Positions 46,425 to 59,196 of a DNA stretch of 64,000 nucleotides are shown here, piece by piece (within the stretch, counting starts at the first letter, position 1; the number at the start of each line of letters is the position of its first letter). The notes beneath the pieces were generated by a model. That model saw only the letters and a list, made by a program, of their open reading frames with translations. It did no database searches and was not told the origin of the DNA. The stretch covers positions 2,790,001 through 2,854,000 of the forward strand of contig JAUFSD010000001.1 in assembly GCA_033030425.1 (NCBI GenBank), given 5' to 3'. Origin of the DNA: Verpa conica (Eukaryota; Ascomycota; Pezizomycetes; Pezizales; Morchellaceae). The position numbers and the translations under genes are program-made.

Positions 46425-48516
46425 TTCCCACCTCCAAGCCTCCTATTCTTCTATAGTGTTATTTGTCGACCCCAATTCAATGGGTGAAAGGACCGAGGTA
46501 AAGTGTAGGGTTGCAACTTGAAAGGCAACCTCTAAATAGCTCAGGGAAGGTGCTGTGCCTGCTGGCACAAGTTAAAGAGTTTGCTTCTCCGTAAGAGTTG
46601 ATGCTATCGTTTTTGTAGGGCTGTGTTACTGAAGCCTCGCTACGGCCATCACGCTTAACTAGAACCAAAGTCGAGGCTGCAGGAGCCCGTGAAAACCCTG
46701 AATAAGGTTGACGAGTAGACCTGACTGACTCCAGTATATCTGTATTCGAAAACCTTATCCACCACCAAAAGCGGACAGGAATATAAAATTAAGAACAGAG
46801 CCAAATAAACAGTGAGAGAAGCTGATCACAGATCTGACGTGGTGACTGTGATCGTTATCGTGGCGATAACAGCTACCGGCGATGCGCAGGTAGCAGCGGT
46901 TATGGGGTGCGGCAAAGTGAAGATCCTGATGTGGAGGAGGACAAAGGAAGGAGAAAATTACAAAGGAGGAGTCGGGATCAAAAGCAGGAATACAGAACAA
47001 TAGAGCACTGGTCAATCTACGGCTTAGGCCATCCGCGGTCATGACGATCAGCGCCCTGTTTTTTTTTTCCTTTTCCCCCGCAGTCCGGAAAGAAGGCCCT
47101 TCGGAGTGCACAGGACCACCACTGACCACCACACCGCTCCCACGACAACGCCTAGGCTGAAGCCGTGCCCGAAATATCGCACAAGGGAGAAATAGCTACC
47201 GTATCCAGAACCAGAGACACAGATTTGGACGAGGCGGAGTGAGACCTCCAGTGCCAACGAGAACCATCTGACTGGATCTCAACACGCCTGCCGGTTGTAC
47301 TTGGTACATGAAGTACCGACTGGCCGACAGCCAACCGCCAACAGGGCCAACAGGAGGAGGTTAAAATAACCTCGCTGCCTACTCAAAGACTGGACTGCAG
47401 CCGGGAACTTGTTCCCAGAAAAAAGAAAAAAAAGGAGACGACTGTAAATCTTACCTTAGGCACACGCAGTTACCGCCAATTTTTAGAGAATTTAACTTTA
47501 GTCAGTTCACAGGCACCAAAGTGACTGAGCACAGAGTTGGGCTTCATCCCACGGTCTTTGTGAGCCAGAAGCCTGCGTGGGAGGGGTGGGGGGACTTGAA
47601 TGCTCGCCCTCCCGTTTCCTAACTGGGCGTGAGTGTTACGCAAGAAGAGAAAACCCGAATGATAATTGCCAAAACGAATGGAAGAATTAAAATTAAAATT
47701 TCAAAAAACGAATCCAACTTTGGGCGATTGGAAAGGGTTTAGTTGAGCACTCCACAACCGTGATGAGCTGTTCCTTTCTGCCGATCGTTATCCCCCATCG
47801 CTCCCGTAACGAAGACCCAATCTGTTGGAAAACCGCTTTACAAGGGACCCTTGACCGCTGCCCGTGTTGGGGTCAGTAAGCGGAGAGTACCAGTGACACC
47901 TCCAGCATGCTGTCACTTGCACTGGTCGGCGTCCAGTAATTGGTCACTTCACGATGGATGATGGCTGCAGAGGCCACCCTCTAAAACCTTTGTTTCGTCT
48001 CGTCTTTCCTCGCTTGTGTTCTCGCTTAGATGGGTGTGACTGCCCGCAGTGGGCTGCTGTTGCTCCTCGAATCCCAGCATCACGAAGTCAGCCGCATCAA
48101 TGAGAAGGAGAAACATACTGGCAGGGAGAACCAAGTGAAAGGGCCAAGGAGATAAATCGTGAATGTGAGGCAAGAAGGATCAAGCAACAGTATTGGAGGA
48201 GAAACCTGAGCGCCTTTTGCTTGGTCCGCTTGGCGGCGATAGAGGTATCCTGCATTTTAGTTAATCTCGGTGTCCTGCGTGAACCGTGCGCCGGTCACTG
48301 AGTGCGTGGGATTTGTCCGTCTCTCAGCCTCTTACGCAATGCACGAGTTACACGGTTACACCCATGGCAGCTGCCCACTGTGTCCCCTCACTGCCAACCA
48401 ACCCATCCCCTCGCCCATCACCTGTGTGATCTCAACTTATCTGTAATCTTAACACTACAACAGCAGCTTGATACACATTACCCGTAGATACACATTTCAC
48501 CAGCAGGAGCATCCCG
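46425..48516. promoter_or_regulatory. Shared upstream region of the receptor and UCH genes
   Basis: Two divergent genes start from this 2.1-kb stretch, so it should hold both promoters. I see no reliable regulatory motif. A short T-run sits near 47056-47069. Open frames here are short and without family likeness. Pyrimidine-rich DNA precedes the UCH start. Confidence 0.45.
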
Positions 48517-49430
48517 ATGTCTGACCCCACAGTAGCAGCCGTTGATCCTCATGATCCTTCGGTCGATGTCCCCAAAGGTCGTAAAGCCTTTATTCCACTA
48601 GAGTAAGCACTTTTCATCCTGACTGATCAACTGACCGCTCATCACAGCTGCTGACTTTACCCGCTGTTCCCCACAGATGCAATCCCGAGTTGATGACTAC
48701 CCTTGTACACAACTTAGGGTTGACTCCATCTCTTGCTTTCCATGATGTCTTCTCTATATCAGACCCAGAGCTGATTGCATTCGTGCCGAGACCGGCCCTT
48801 GCACTACTCCTCGTCTTCCCTGTCTCTGAGAGCTACGAGAAGTTCCGACGCGAAGAAGATGCAAACAAACCCGAATATGACGGCAAGGGAGAGGGAGAGG
48901 ACCCTGTGTGGTTCAAACAAACTATTAGAAATGCTTGTGGAATGATTGGTGTTTTGCATGCAATCTCTAACGGTGCTGCCCGGGATATGATTGGTATGTT
49001 ATTCTTATACATATCCCCAGGAGATCAAAACAGCCTGAAAATTAACATTTTTACGATATATCAAGAGACCAACTCCCCCATTAGCAAGCTTCTTGGCAAA
49101 GCCCTTCCACTTCCCCCACTCGAACGTGCCAAGATTCTTGAAGGCTCCCAGGAACTTGAATCAGCTCACAAATCTGCTGCAACCCAGGGTTCCTCTGCTG
49201 TCCCAGATGCAGAAGCCGATGTGGACCTGCACTATGTTTGCTTTGTTAAATCAAAGAGTAACCATCTCTACGAACTTGACGGAAGAAGAAAAGGGCCGTT
49301 AGACAGGGGTTTCTTAGGCGATGATGACGTCTTTAGTGAGAAAGCCATTAGAGTCGTACAGGACTTCATCGATAGGGAGAAAGAAAGCGGACGGCTAGAT
49401 TTTAGTCTTGTCACCCTGGCACCGAGTTAG
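48517..49430 (+). CDS. YUH1: Ubiquitin C-terminal hydrolase (UCH, C12 family), 3 exons
   Basis: This UCH-L3/Yuh1-type cysteine protease cleaves short or flexible adducts from the C-terminus of ubiquitin and processes ubiquitin-like precursors. Exons are 48517-48602, 48677-48993 and 49066-49430, in total 768 nt (255 aa), the usual size of small UCHs. The active site is visible: Gln in FKQTIRNACGMIGVLHAI, the catalytic Cys in NACG, His in DLHYVCFV, Asp in YELDGRRKGP. The N-terminal part has FIPLECNPELMTTLVHNLGL and a crossover-loop-like region DMIETNSPISKLL. The second intron (48994-49065) is 72 nt and free of stops, so unspliced RNA would still be in frame; splicing gives the family-like loop. 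The start is the only ATG in phase with exon 2. Confidence 0.94.
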
Positions 49431-52400
49431 TGCAGGTGAACATCCTTTTTAGATATCGACTGTTTGGAAAGAAAAAAGAGACTTGGTGACCTCCCCCCAA
49501 AGAGTTCAAATGTCCGATGCTTTACATTTGATAATGGTACCCCACGTATAACAATGTGGACCTATAATAACATGAACTCCCGATACCCGCAGTTGACCGA
49601 GCCGTGAGTCTCGGCGGTCAGAGGTGGGGGTCAGCTGGGACCTCGATTGGGGGAGCATCACATCTGATATGGGAAAGAGATAGCGGGTCACTATGCTCGC
49701 CGCCTACTGCAATATCTAAATTTATCGTGAAGGCAGATGAAACCGAAATTAGAGATTAAATCCTGAAGTCAAATTTCGAGTACCTGCCTATGAGCCCAGA
49801 AAACCGGGTCCTTTCCGTCCCACGTACCGCACCATTGGTAATAAGCGAGAACAGTTTTCGAGGACACAGCCTGCGCCCAACTCTTCCAATGTAGTAGCAG
49901 TCTTTGAAAAATGTTTGCCAATAGTACATAAAAACTAGACTACTATTATCTTGTTATTATTATTACAGCCGAAGGAGCCTTATTGAAGCTGGAGTTCTCA
50001 GACCACACAACCCGGTAGTTCCTAGTTAACTCCCGGGTTCGCAAGTAGGCGACTTCGATGCTGTTTCTAGGTTGCGTATTTAGCTCCCCGAGCACATCGG
50101 AGCAGTGACAGATCAACTAGTTCGAATCGTTTAGCCAGTGGCTCTGTTGTCTGAGATTTATGTTAGCATAGGCACAGAAAATCACAAACATGGGAAGAGG
50201 GCACGTGCACACCATACGACCGTCCACTGCATCTATAGGCGAGTTTGCCCCCAAAGAAAAAGAAGTTGTGCTAACAGCGGCTGAAACGAACGCCTCGGGG
50301 GAATCCTCCGGCGATGCCCCCGCGCTGCTTGCCTCGCACACGCCCGTTATGTGTGGTCATATCGTGCACTTATTGCCTAGATGCAGGTTCTAGCACCCGT
50401 GACCCTCATCGGAGGGTATATATGGCCACAGTCGGTCCTGTGCTCGATTTGCTAAAGGACCTTTTGTAAAAAGTTTATCCTATTAGAGTTATGGTAAGTA
50501 CGTAAACAATAATTGAATATCTATCTAGTGCAATAAACTAGTATGCCAAGAAATGCTTGTTTTTGAGCCTCAGTCTTGTTTCTCAGCGGGCCGCCCATGA
50601 TTAAACAGGAGCGTCAGGAGCGTCAGGAGATTAAATTTCCTAGACACGGGGACGATCTTTCTAAAAGTGGTATTAACTGTGTTACTATGATTTGTTAAGG
50701 AATTATAAACTTTTAGTAGGGGGCCTCTAGAGACAGTATCCAATCCATGAATCTAAATTTTCCTGACTAACATGCGAGTCGTTCAGGTTAAAAATATACT
50801 ATCATGGTTAAATGTAGAACCGAGTGATTTTATATGATTTAATGACTTATAAGGGTGTCATTAGCGCTCAAACTTTAGGGAGACACAGGCCTTAAGCTAA
50901 ACCCTCCTATAGTGATTTCTCTAACTATAAGCTATCGTTATAATATTATTTAAGGATAAAATTGGAGGTAGGGTACAGGAGAGTTATAATCATGATAAAT
51001 ATACACAGACCTTCCTACTTGGCTGACTCCGTAGGGGTGATATGCCGTACATAACGGTGGCATTTCATTTAGGGATCCGGGACCCGGATAGATGAAAAGG
51101 GGATTCCCGTACGCTATCTAAACCTCATTCTACACCGCTCGGCACTAATAGTCTTACCCAAATATCGGAGGTAGCCTTCAGTATTATTGGATTAATAGTA
51201 GGACCGCACCCCAACCCCCCCCGTTACTCTAGTAGGTACGATAAACTAACTTTATCCCCACGCTATATATATGGGCAACCCTTAGCCATGTTTTTAGGTC
51301 CTTTATAGATCAACTAGATATCAATGAAGCATCGGCTAGTGTTAGGGTGCAACAACTCAGGCATAGTTTATACATCACTTTGGCTGATAGCTATATAGCG
51401 GGGGCATCAATGTCGGTTTTATTTCCTAGACACTCTTACCCCTGTCAAAAAACTGGGTGTGCTCAGAGCACATAAATTAGAGGCTATTGTCTCAAGTCTT
51501 CTGCATATTTAGGAAAAGAAATGCATGAGCCAAGGTCCAAGCCCAGAGATCCCCTTTGTCCAAGATTCAGAGCGTATCTGACTATGTTTCTCAACGCCTT
51601 TTAGACTACTCTAGATACCGCTGACGCTTAGGCGGAGAACTCTTCGTATCAAAGCATAATGGGCCTGATAGTTCGGCGGCTAGTTCGAGTGCACCTAATG
51701 CAACTGCTATTTATGACTAACGATCTCTAGATCACTTATTCGTGGCCTAGTCGGCGATTACTTGCCCTGGATATGAAAAGCCCAACTCGGAGAGGTAGCC
51801 GTTATGTAATCAGTTATTTTCGTTTCTGCCCAGAGTGCAAGTCCTTTTTATTGACAAGGGTTCTCAGCTAATGAAAGAAATTGATTTTCATCTATGATCT
51901 GGTTGGGGAGATAAATTTGTGATAAGCTTTCAGTCTGGCTATTGGAATTACAAAAGAATTTCTTTTACTAGTCTAGGGCCCTGTGTGGGAGGGGGCACTC
52001 ACAATTAAAGGAATATGTGGGGGGAAATTTTGGAGATGTGATGGCGGGTACGCGATTTTCGCGATCGCACCGGTAGACCGGATCGGTATACTCTTCTCCG
52101 CAGTGCATAAAGATGTGCTCTCGCTTGCCATTCTCTTTTCTGTCAAGGCCTGCTTTCCTTCGGGTAGAGCTTTCTTTTGTGGGTGTTTTCAAGCCTTTTT
52201 CTCCTTCGTTTATGCATGCCTTTTTCCCGCGCGGGGTGAGGGGTTGTACAACCTGAGCGGGGAGATCATTGGCCCCACTCTACCCTGCTGCAAGAATTAC
52301 CTTTTCGATCAGTAGCGAATGTAAATTCATGGGTAAAAGGGATTAGTAAACAATATGTATATGAGTAAAAAATTATATATATATCGTATGATCTACGAGA

Positions 52401-53065
52401 TCCTCAATGGATTCGCAAAGAGTCAGAATGCGGGGTTAATGGGATCTTCAAAAGTTAGGCGCCGCACGCGGAGAGCAGGAATTATTCAATATTTTATATA
52501 GTAGATCTAATTTAATAAGTTTTCTTATGATTCTTAGCCTCAAAATCATCATTATTTCTGCTCGTGAAGAAAAACCATAAGATTTATCAATCAAGGACAT
52601 TAGGTTAAAGGATAAAGAGTATCTATCCTAGCCATAGAAATATCGTCATGGATGATTGAACATAGTTTGAAATTAACCCATCACCCGAAAACCCTAGTAG
52701 AAGTAGAAATGATAGTACAGTAGAACGCAAGCAACCATAAAGCCCGTAGGAAAAGTAATAGGAAGAGAAGCCTAGGTAAATCTTCAGAGGAAGAAGAAAA
52801 CAAGTGTCACTCTGAGTAGTACATTAGCCACCTAAAACAAAAGAAAAAAAAAGAAAAAAAAAAGCATAACTCCTCTCCGTAAAATTGTAATAGAAAGAAA
52901 AAGTAAAAGATAGAAAATCCCAGCTTCGTCTACAGTATATACAGTAAAATTTAGCTTAGCTTCAGCTAAGTACTTAAAAAGAGCAAATATTTTAGAAGGA
53001 AAAAGTAAAAATACAAGCCCAGGCTCGCTCTCATCTTTAACTATCCGTAGTTTGTTCTCACAGAA
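49431..53065. other. AT-rich gene-poor region
   Basis: Between the convergent UCH and SCC2 genes lie 3.6 kb of AT-rich DNA without a recognisable gene. A GC-richer patch at about 50190-50390 and a 110-codon frame near 51983-52315 have no family likeness and no ATG-supported start that I trust. Short tandem duplication GGAGCGTCA near 50611-50630. A-rich runs near 52840-52865 belong to 3' DNA of SCC2. Confidence 0.55.
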
Positions 53066-56000
53066 CTATTCCTTTTTGGGTTTATTAGGCCTTGGCTTTG
53101 CCTTCTTTTTGATCCTTCCAATCCCCTTTTCCGGTGTATTAACAGGGATCTTCCTCTTCTTCGCCTTTGAGCTGGGCGTCATTGGAACCCCGCTAGGATG
53201 ACCTCCAAGTGCAATAGCGCCCATACCATCATGATGAACCCCCCCGCCACCCTCATGATCGCTCTCTGCCCCTGGAGTCACCCTATCGCCGACAGCATCA
53301 ATATCATCGACATCCTCTCCCTCTGCAGCAAGTTTGAACTCATTATCCACACTCAAGGTCTGCACGAACTCTCTACATTGCTGCATTCTCCCTTGGTCTG
53401 TTTCAAGATTCCGCATAGTGTCTCCGATAGCTTGCCAAACCCCTGCGCCTGAAAGGTTCGAATTCCGACTGGGAGCTTTGTTCATATCTTTTGTATTGAC
53501 TTTGTTCGCTTTGTAGTCGCGGCTTTTATTATCGTTTAGTGTATAGAGTTTCCGAAGGTATGTCCGGGTTTCCCAGAGCATAGCCAATATTCCTGCAGCT
53601 GCGGACAGCGTCCTCAGTTTTTCCGGGTCGACGGTCATTACACTCTTCTCGTTCTCAGGAACGTCGATTTTGATGAAGAAGATATCTGTCTCGATCGAGT
53701 GCGCAACTGTCATCCCTGTACCAGCAACAACCCGCTCCATAGTCGTCACGACTTGGTAAAGCTCATCAAGGGTCCCGTACTCAAAGAATGCCAAGTTCTC
53801 AATGACAAATTTTGAATACTCAAGGTGGTTTGGCAGCTCTAGTTTTGCCGGCTCGAAGTCGACACTCATAGTCAGGTTTGCTAGAAGCTTCTTCCGAACC
53901 TTACGACTTGTCTTAACAATTTCATAGAGTGGTCGCATCTTAGACATAAATGGGTGGTTTGACGTAGCACCCGATGCATCCCCAATAACGTTACGTTGGT
54001 AGAGAAAACAAGACTTTACGCCGTCCATATAGCCTCTTTCAACAATTGTCTCGTGCTTCGAGTGTAGCGTCCGGTGTTCTCTAAATGAAATGGCCTGAAT
54101 AGTAGTATTTGTTGATGTTTCTAACGCAACTAATGCAGGTACACACTATCCGCACAGGTCAGCACTCGTACTCGTACTTGTCTCCAAAAAAATAGGGTAA
54201 TAACAAACCTCTTTAGGATGTACTAATCCCTGTCTTAAGATACTCCCAATTACTTCTGTAGCCGTGAGTGCATAAATATCCTGGGTTGCCATGGATATCT
54301 GAATGATATTTTTGAGATACTTCTGTGCTAGACTTGTGCTCACGCCGTCATTCTGGTTCGCATTCGCCAATTGATCTAACCTCCCATTCTCCTCATTACC
54401 ACCACTACTCTTAGTATCTTTCCCTTTACTTTCAGCTTCTGCAGCCCCCAGTTCACTTCGAATCTCTTCAGTTTGAAGGAAACCTTTGATTCCTAAGAGA
54501 ACAAGATTCATGAGATCTTTATCACCAATTTCAAAAACCTGGTCAAATGCCTTTAAGATCTGTGGCTTCAAAAAGTGGACTGCGTGAGTCTGGCAGACGT
54601 GGCATAAGCTTTCTAGCGCAGCTTTCCTGACAGACGAATTCATCGTTGGGTCACAAAAGGGGATTATAGTATCTGTAATCAAGCCCGAGACTGACGGACC
54701 CTTCCATTGTGGGAAAGAAGTCTTAAACATCTCTGTCTGATCTTCGAAATTGCAGTTCTTCCCAAATAAGCCAAGGATATGAAGTGTCCTGACCAACCGG
54801 TTTACTTCTGCCTTAGTTTCAACTGGCTTCCCTTTCGACTTAAGAATATTCGTTAAGCAGGAAATCGTCACCCGGATCAGCCGTTCTGGGTTTTTTAACA
54901 CTCCGTTGATAGTCCAAAGACATGATATGACCTCTTTCAGTTCCTAGGATCCTCGTACTTTAGTACCATCTACATTATCATCTTAGTGGGCCTCAAACTT
55001 ACTGGTGAAGGTAGTCTCGACAGATTCTTTAACAAACTTTGTTGGACATTCGCCAAGAATCCTGCATGTAGATTCGACAGCACCGGCAACGCACATCTAA
55101 AAATAACAATGACGGATCGGAAGACATGGAGATCGTCCTGTGCAGTCAAGTTTTCAATATAGGGCTGTAGCATGATGAGCTGTTCAGGCGTAAACAGCTT
55201 CGGATTTGCTCGAGCAAATACCGTTAACGTCTGCAATGTACTTTGTCTCTCGGCCTTTATTGATTAGTAAATACCCTAACCCTGGAGGATGAAGCAGACT
55301 ACTCACTTTATCAGAATCACCCTGCCGGTCAAGCAAGTCATCACACATTGACCCAACCATCGTCTTACAAACCCTAAAGTTCATGGAGCAGTTTTTTGTC
55401 TCTGGATGTAGTAGGGACTTGATAACGTCGTGTAGGACAGTCAACATGACTTCCTTCTGCACAACTTTAACAATCACTGCAACTCGCTCGTTTACAATCA
55501 ATTTCATCTGTGGGCTAATTTCTGTCTGAACTTGCTGGGTGGTCTCCGTATCCTCTTCTCCCATATGGCTGTAGAACGGCGTGATCCAAATCTCTTCAAA
55601 AGTTTTCCTCGCCAACTCCTAAAATATAAGATTAGCGTATGCGTTCACTAGTGGAAATGTTTACATACTGAAACACCAGTATCGTTATCCTTAATCCTCT
55701 GTACCAATGCCTCTGCGATGGCAACTTTAACAACCTCCCTTCGGCTTCTTAGGTATATATCCTTGAGGATTTTCATTGCTCTTTTCCTTACACCGACTCC
55801 AGCATCAGACGCACGTTCAAGAATACTTTTGTAAACTTGATCTTCAAGCTCTGGCTGTAACTGGATACATTTTCCGATGAGGTCGACAGCTGAGTCTCTG
55901 ACAAGAGGGGACGGGTCCTTTAACCTTTTGACGATATATGGAATGACTTGCGGCCGCTTCAATATTCCCGGATCCTTTTGTAGTAGCTGTAGAATAGCCT

Positions 56001-59000
56001 TTAAACCTTTACTCCTCGTAGTAGCCTGGTTATCGTCGACAGACCGGAGTAACCTGTTTAGGATATGTTCAAAGCTCATGCAGAATGGCATGTGTAAAAC
56101 TGTGAGGACATATGCCTGTCTAATTTGGGCTTGGGATATCTTCTCCACATCACTACCTCATAGTATCAGCAAACCCCTCCCTTCTTAAATAAAAAATAGT
56201 CAACTCACAAGTCATCATCAATCCAACTCTTATCTAGTGTAATTCTCTTCAAATTCCCTGCCACTCTTACAAGCTCATCCCTCATCCCATCGTCATCCTC
56301 ATCCTCATCCACAGCATCCCTAACCTTCTCAAACAGCGTACAAATTCGTGCACTCCAGACTGTCAGATAATATCCACAAGCACTCTGTAGGCTCCCATCA
56401 GAAGATGCCATCTGTAATAAATGCTCAAGGGCATATCTAAATGGCCCCTCCCAGTCAATAAGTTCCTCTTCGATACTAGTTGGTACATTGCCGCCACCAG
56501 CACCGCCAATACTACTCTCTAGGCACTTCTCGGTTAGACCAACGATATGACCATCTGCAGAGTCTCCAAGGCTCTCCCTGTTGCGGTGACTTTCTCGGAG
56601 ATGTACGACGACATCGCAGATTGCACTGCCCATGAGACCTAGTAAATCTAACGCCATAGATTTTGCTGGGGCGGTTTGTTTGTCTCCGTCAACAATAGTA
56701 CACATACTCCCCAGGGTAGACCTTAATAGTAACTCGGCACCAGGCCATTCCGGTGAGCCCAAGACAGCGATGAAGTCTTCTGTAAAGATATCCATAAGGA
56801 CTCTATAAGGCTGATCCCCTGTTTTTGTTGACTTCATTGCTCGCTGGACTAGGAAATTGACAACATAAGCTGCGTTCTTCTGCGCAGAATCAAGTAGTGG
56901 ATTCGACATGGTGTGTAACCTGTCAACCGCGTCCATTCTGTCTAGACCTTCGGCGCCTTCTAGGGCTCCTTGGATCTCTTCTTCGTCTTTCTCTAGTACG
57001 ACCTCACCATCTTCATCTGTGACTAGACCTTGCTTTCGTTTTCGTCCCTGGTAGGTTCCGCTTGTTTGTACAAGACGCATGATCAGCGCACTTACAAGCT
57101 GGATATTCTTCCCTTCGACGAGCTTGAATTGTCTTGCACTCTGCCGATTTACAGGGAGCTTCTCAAGACTGGTGAGAATCTCATCGAAGATAAAAGTCCT
57201 CTGGTCCGGGTACCTCGCGAATATCTTAGCCAGTACGTCCATTGCCGCAACCCGGAACCTCTCGACCTTTTGAACGCCAAAGACCGAGTCCTTTTCATTC
57301 GAGGCATTCTCGATGAAGATGACTGAAACCGCAATGAACTCCATTGTTGTGATAGCCCCCTCCGTTACTTCCTCTAATGCAAGTAGTTTCGATAATAGCG
57401 TGAACACACTCGTAATCTCATGCAGTAGCCCTCCCAGAATCTTCTTATGCGCTGCCGCTACTTTAAAAATTGCTAATTTCTCACCTGTTGAGCGCATCTC
57501 AATCATGGGGTTGATAGTCGCCTCAATAAGGTTCTTGAGCACAGTCAACACCCCCGCTAGTAAATCTTCGGAATAAATCTGTTTTTCCTCTCTTCCGCCC
57601 ACCATAATCCGCAGCACCGTTTTAGCAGTCTTGAGCCCATTATCAACAACTCCTACTCTTTCTAGCCATTCTTGGATAGCCGACTCGCTCTCGTCTTCCC
57701 TCACCATAACATCTGTGTTCTCTGCCTGCTTCAAGGAACTTTCACAGATCTTTTGTAACCTCGCTAGATCATCAACAGGGATATCCCCAAACCGTGCAGC
57801 AGAGATGACTTTTAGTATCGCATTCTCAAGCTTAATCTGAACCGCTGTTGCTAAACATGGTGATTCTCCACCCAATGAGCTTGACATCCACACTTTCGAA
57901 TTCTTATCCACCACACGATCCGAGGTATCAGGAGAGAGGTTATCCTCAGCTTCGAAAATGGAGTTCATGAATCCCTGTAATCCCTTTAGTAGACTCTCTG
58001 CCTTTGCTCTTTGATCTACTCCCGATGCCAATCGTTCTTCATCTTCGGCATCAGAGTGAGAGCGTTTACGTTTCCGCGACTTAGAGGTATTTGTTGTGCC
58101 AACTAACTTTGATTTACGGAGCTTCTTGTCAATGTCGGTATGCTTTGCATACTGTGAACGGTCGAAGGTGGATGGTGGTACGGGGATCTTTACAACATCG
58201 GCTTTTTGAGAGCCTGCGGGGGGGGAGGGGGATTTAATATAGTTGCCATTGACGGGCTCGGGTGTTTCAAGTTTCTGAACATGCCCTTCTATTTTTGGGA
58301 GCTGTAGGTGACTCGGGGATTGAACCTGTTGGTGGTAGTTCTGTATATGATTAGACTGCTGCTGCTGCTGCTGCTGGTAGTTTTGTTGTATTGGACTAGG
58401 TTGGTGGAATCCATTTAAAGGTGCGGCAACGGATGTACTCCTGGAGGTTTGTGGGGAAATAGTAGGAAGGCGGTTTTTATTCTTGTAGCTATGTGGTGTT
58501 TGGAAATTTGGGGTTGGCGGGATATAGCCCGGGGTGTAGTTCGGGGTGTAAGGTGGGGCGTAAGGTGGGGCATAATTAGGGGCGTAATTCGGTGCCTGTG
58601 CGTGGGTTTGTGGTATTTGTTTCGGACCAGGTATTGAGGATATTGGATCTAGCGGTTTTCCACGAAATATTAGACAATTTTATGGAAAGCGGAGCGGAGG
58701 CTAAATTGTGATTTTCTTTTGGATTTCGATTCTTTCTAGAATGGAAATGATTCCCGAGTTGGGACTGCCTACATCTGAAAGACACATTACTCTTATTCAA
58801 TACCATTTCCCCAAACTTCCCAATCTTTGCATGTTTGAGAATATCCCCCTGCACCCCCGGTGTCGCTCTTGAAGAAGACCACTCATCTGCCCCTTTTCCA
58901 AGTGATTTGAAGCGACTAAACCCCCCAAGATATCAGCAACAAATCCCTCAATCCCTCAATCCCCCCCGCGGAGCTACTCACAATTCAGTCCCGCCCCCGG

Positions 59001-59196
59001 TTGTTGATATGTGGGAGCTTATATCCGCCAAATACCTCCGTACCACTACTGACCCCGGATCATGGCTTGCATCTCGGTCGAGCTGGTCGAGGGTTTGGCG
59101 GATATGGTGGCGCTCGGATTCGGATTGGTAGATTGAGGTTGCTCCGGTAGAGGTTAGGGTAGGGAGCGGTATTATGTCTTGGGGGGTAATATTCAT
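53066..59196 (-). CDS. SCC2: Cohesin loader SCC2/Mis4/NIPBL
   Basis: This HEAT-repeat protein loads cohesin on chromosomes together with Scc4. Well-supported exons are a long exon ending at 56209, then 56152-55669, 55618-55307, 55254-55003, 54943-54209 and 54145-53066, all phase-consistent. Diagnostic parts are the HEAT repeats QATTRSKGLKAILQLLQKD, DPSPLVRDSAVDLIGKCIQL and VGVRKRAMKILKDIY, the block SSVRKAALESLCHVCQTH, HPKECVPALVALETS, and the C-terminal LWETRTYLRKLY, followed by a basic tail. The 5' end is less sure. The long exon stays open to about 58680 without any ATG, so an upstream exon is needed. A workable model is 59196-58982, 58915-58804, then 58595-56209, giving about 1858 aa. The N-terminal region is Pro/Tyr/Gln-rich with repeated APNY/TPNY units and a Q7 run, then a basic stretch RKRKR. 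Confidence 0.9.
58356..58377. repeat. GCT/CAG trinucleotide run in SCC2
   Basis: Seven CAG codons on the minus strand (Q7) in the disordered N-terminal part of SCC2. Confidence 0.85.

Noticed and set aside
51983..52315. 110-codon plus-strand frame
   Set aside because: It opens with GTG, has no family likeness, and lies in AT-rich decayed DNA.
58031..58033. Start of SCC2 at 58031
   Set aside because: The codon is TTG, and the same frame stays open upstream for about 650 bases with protein-like sequence.
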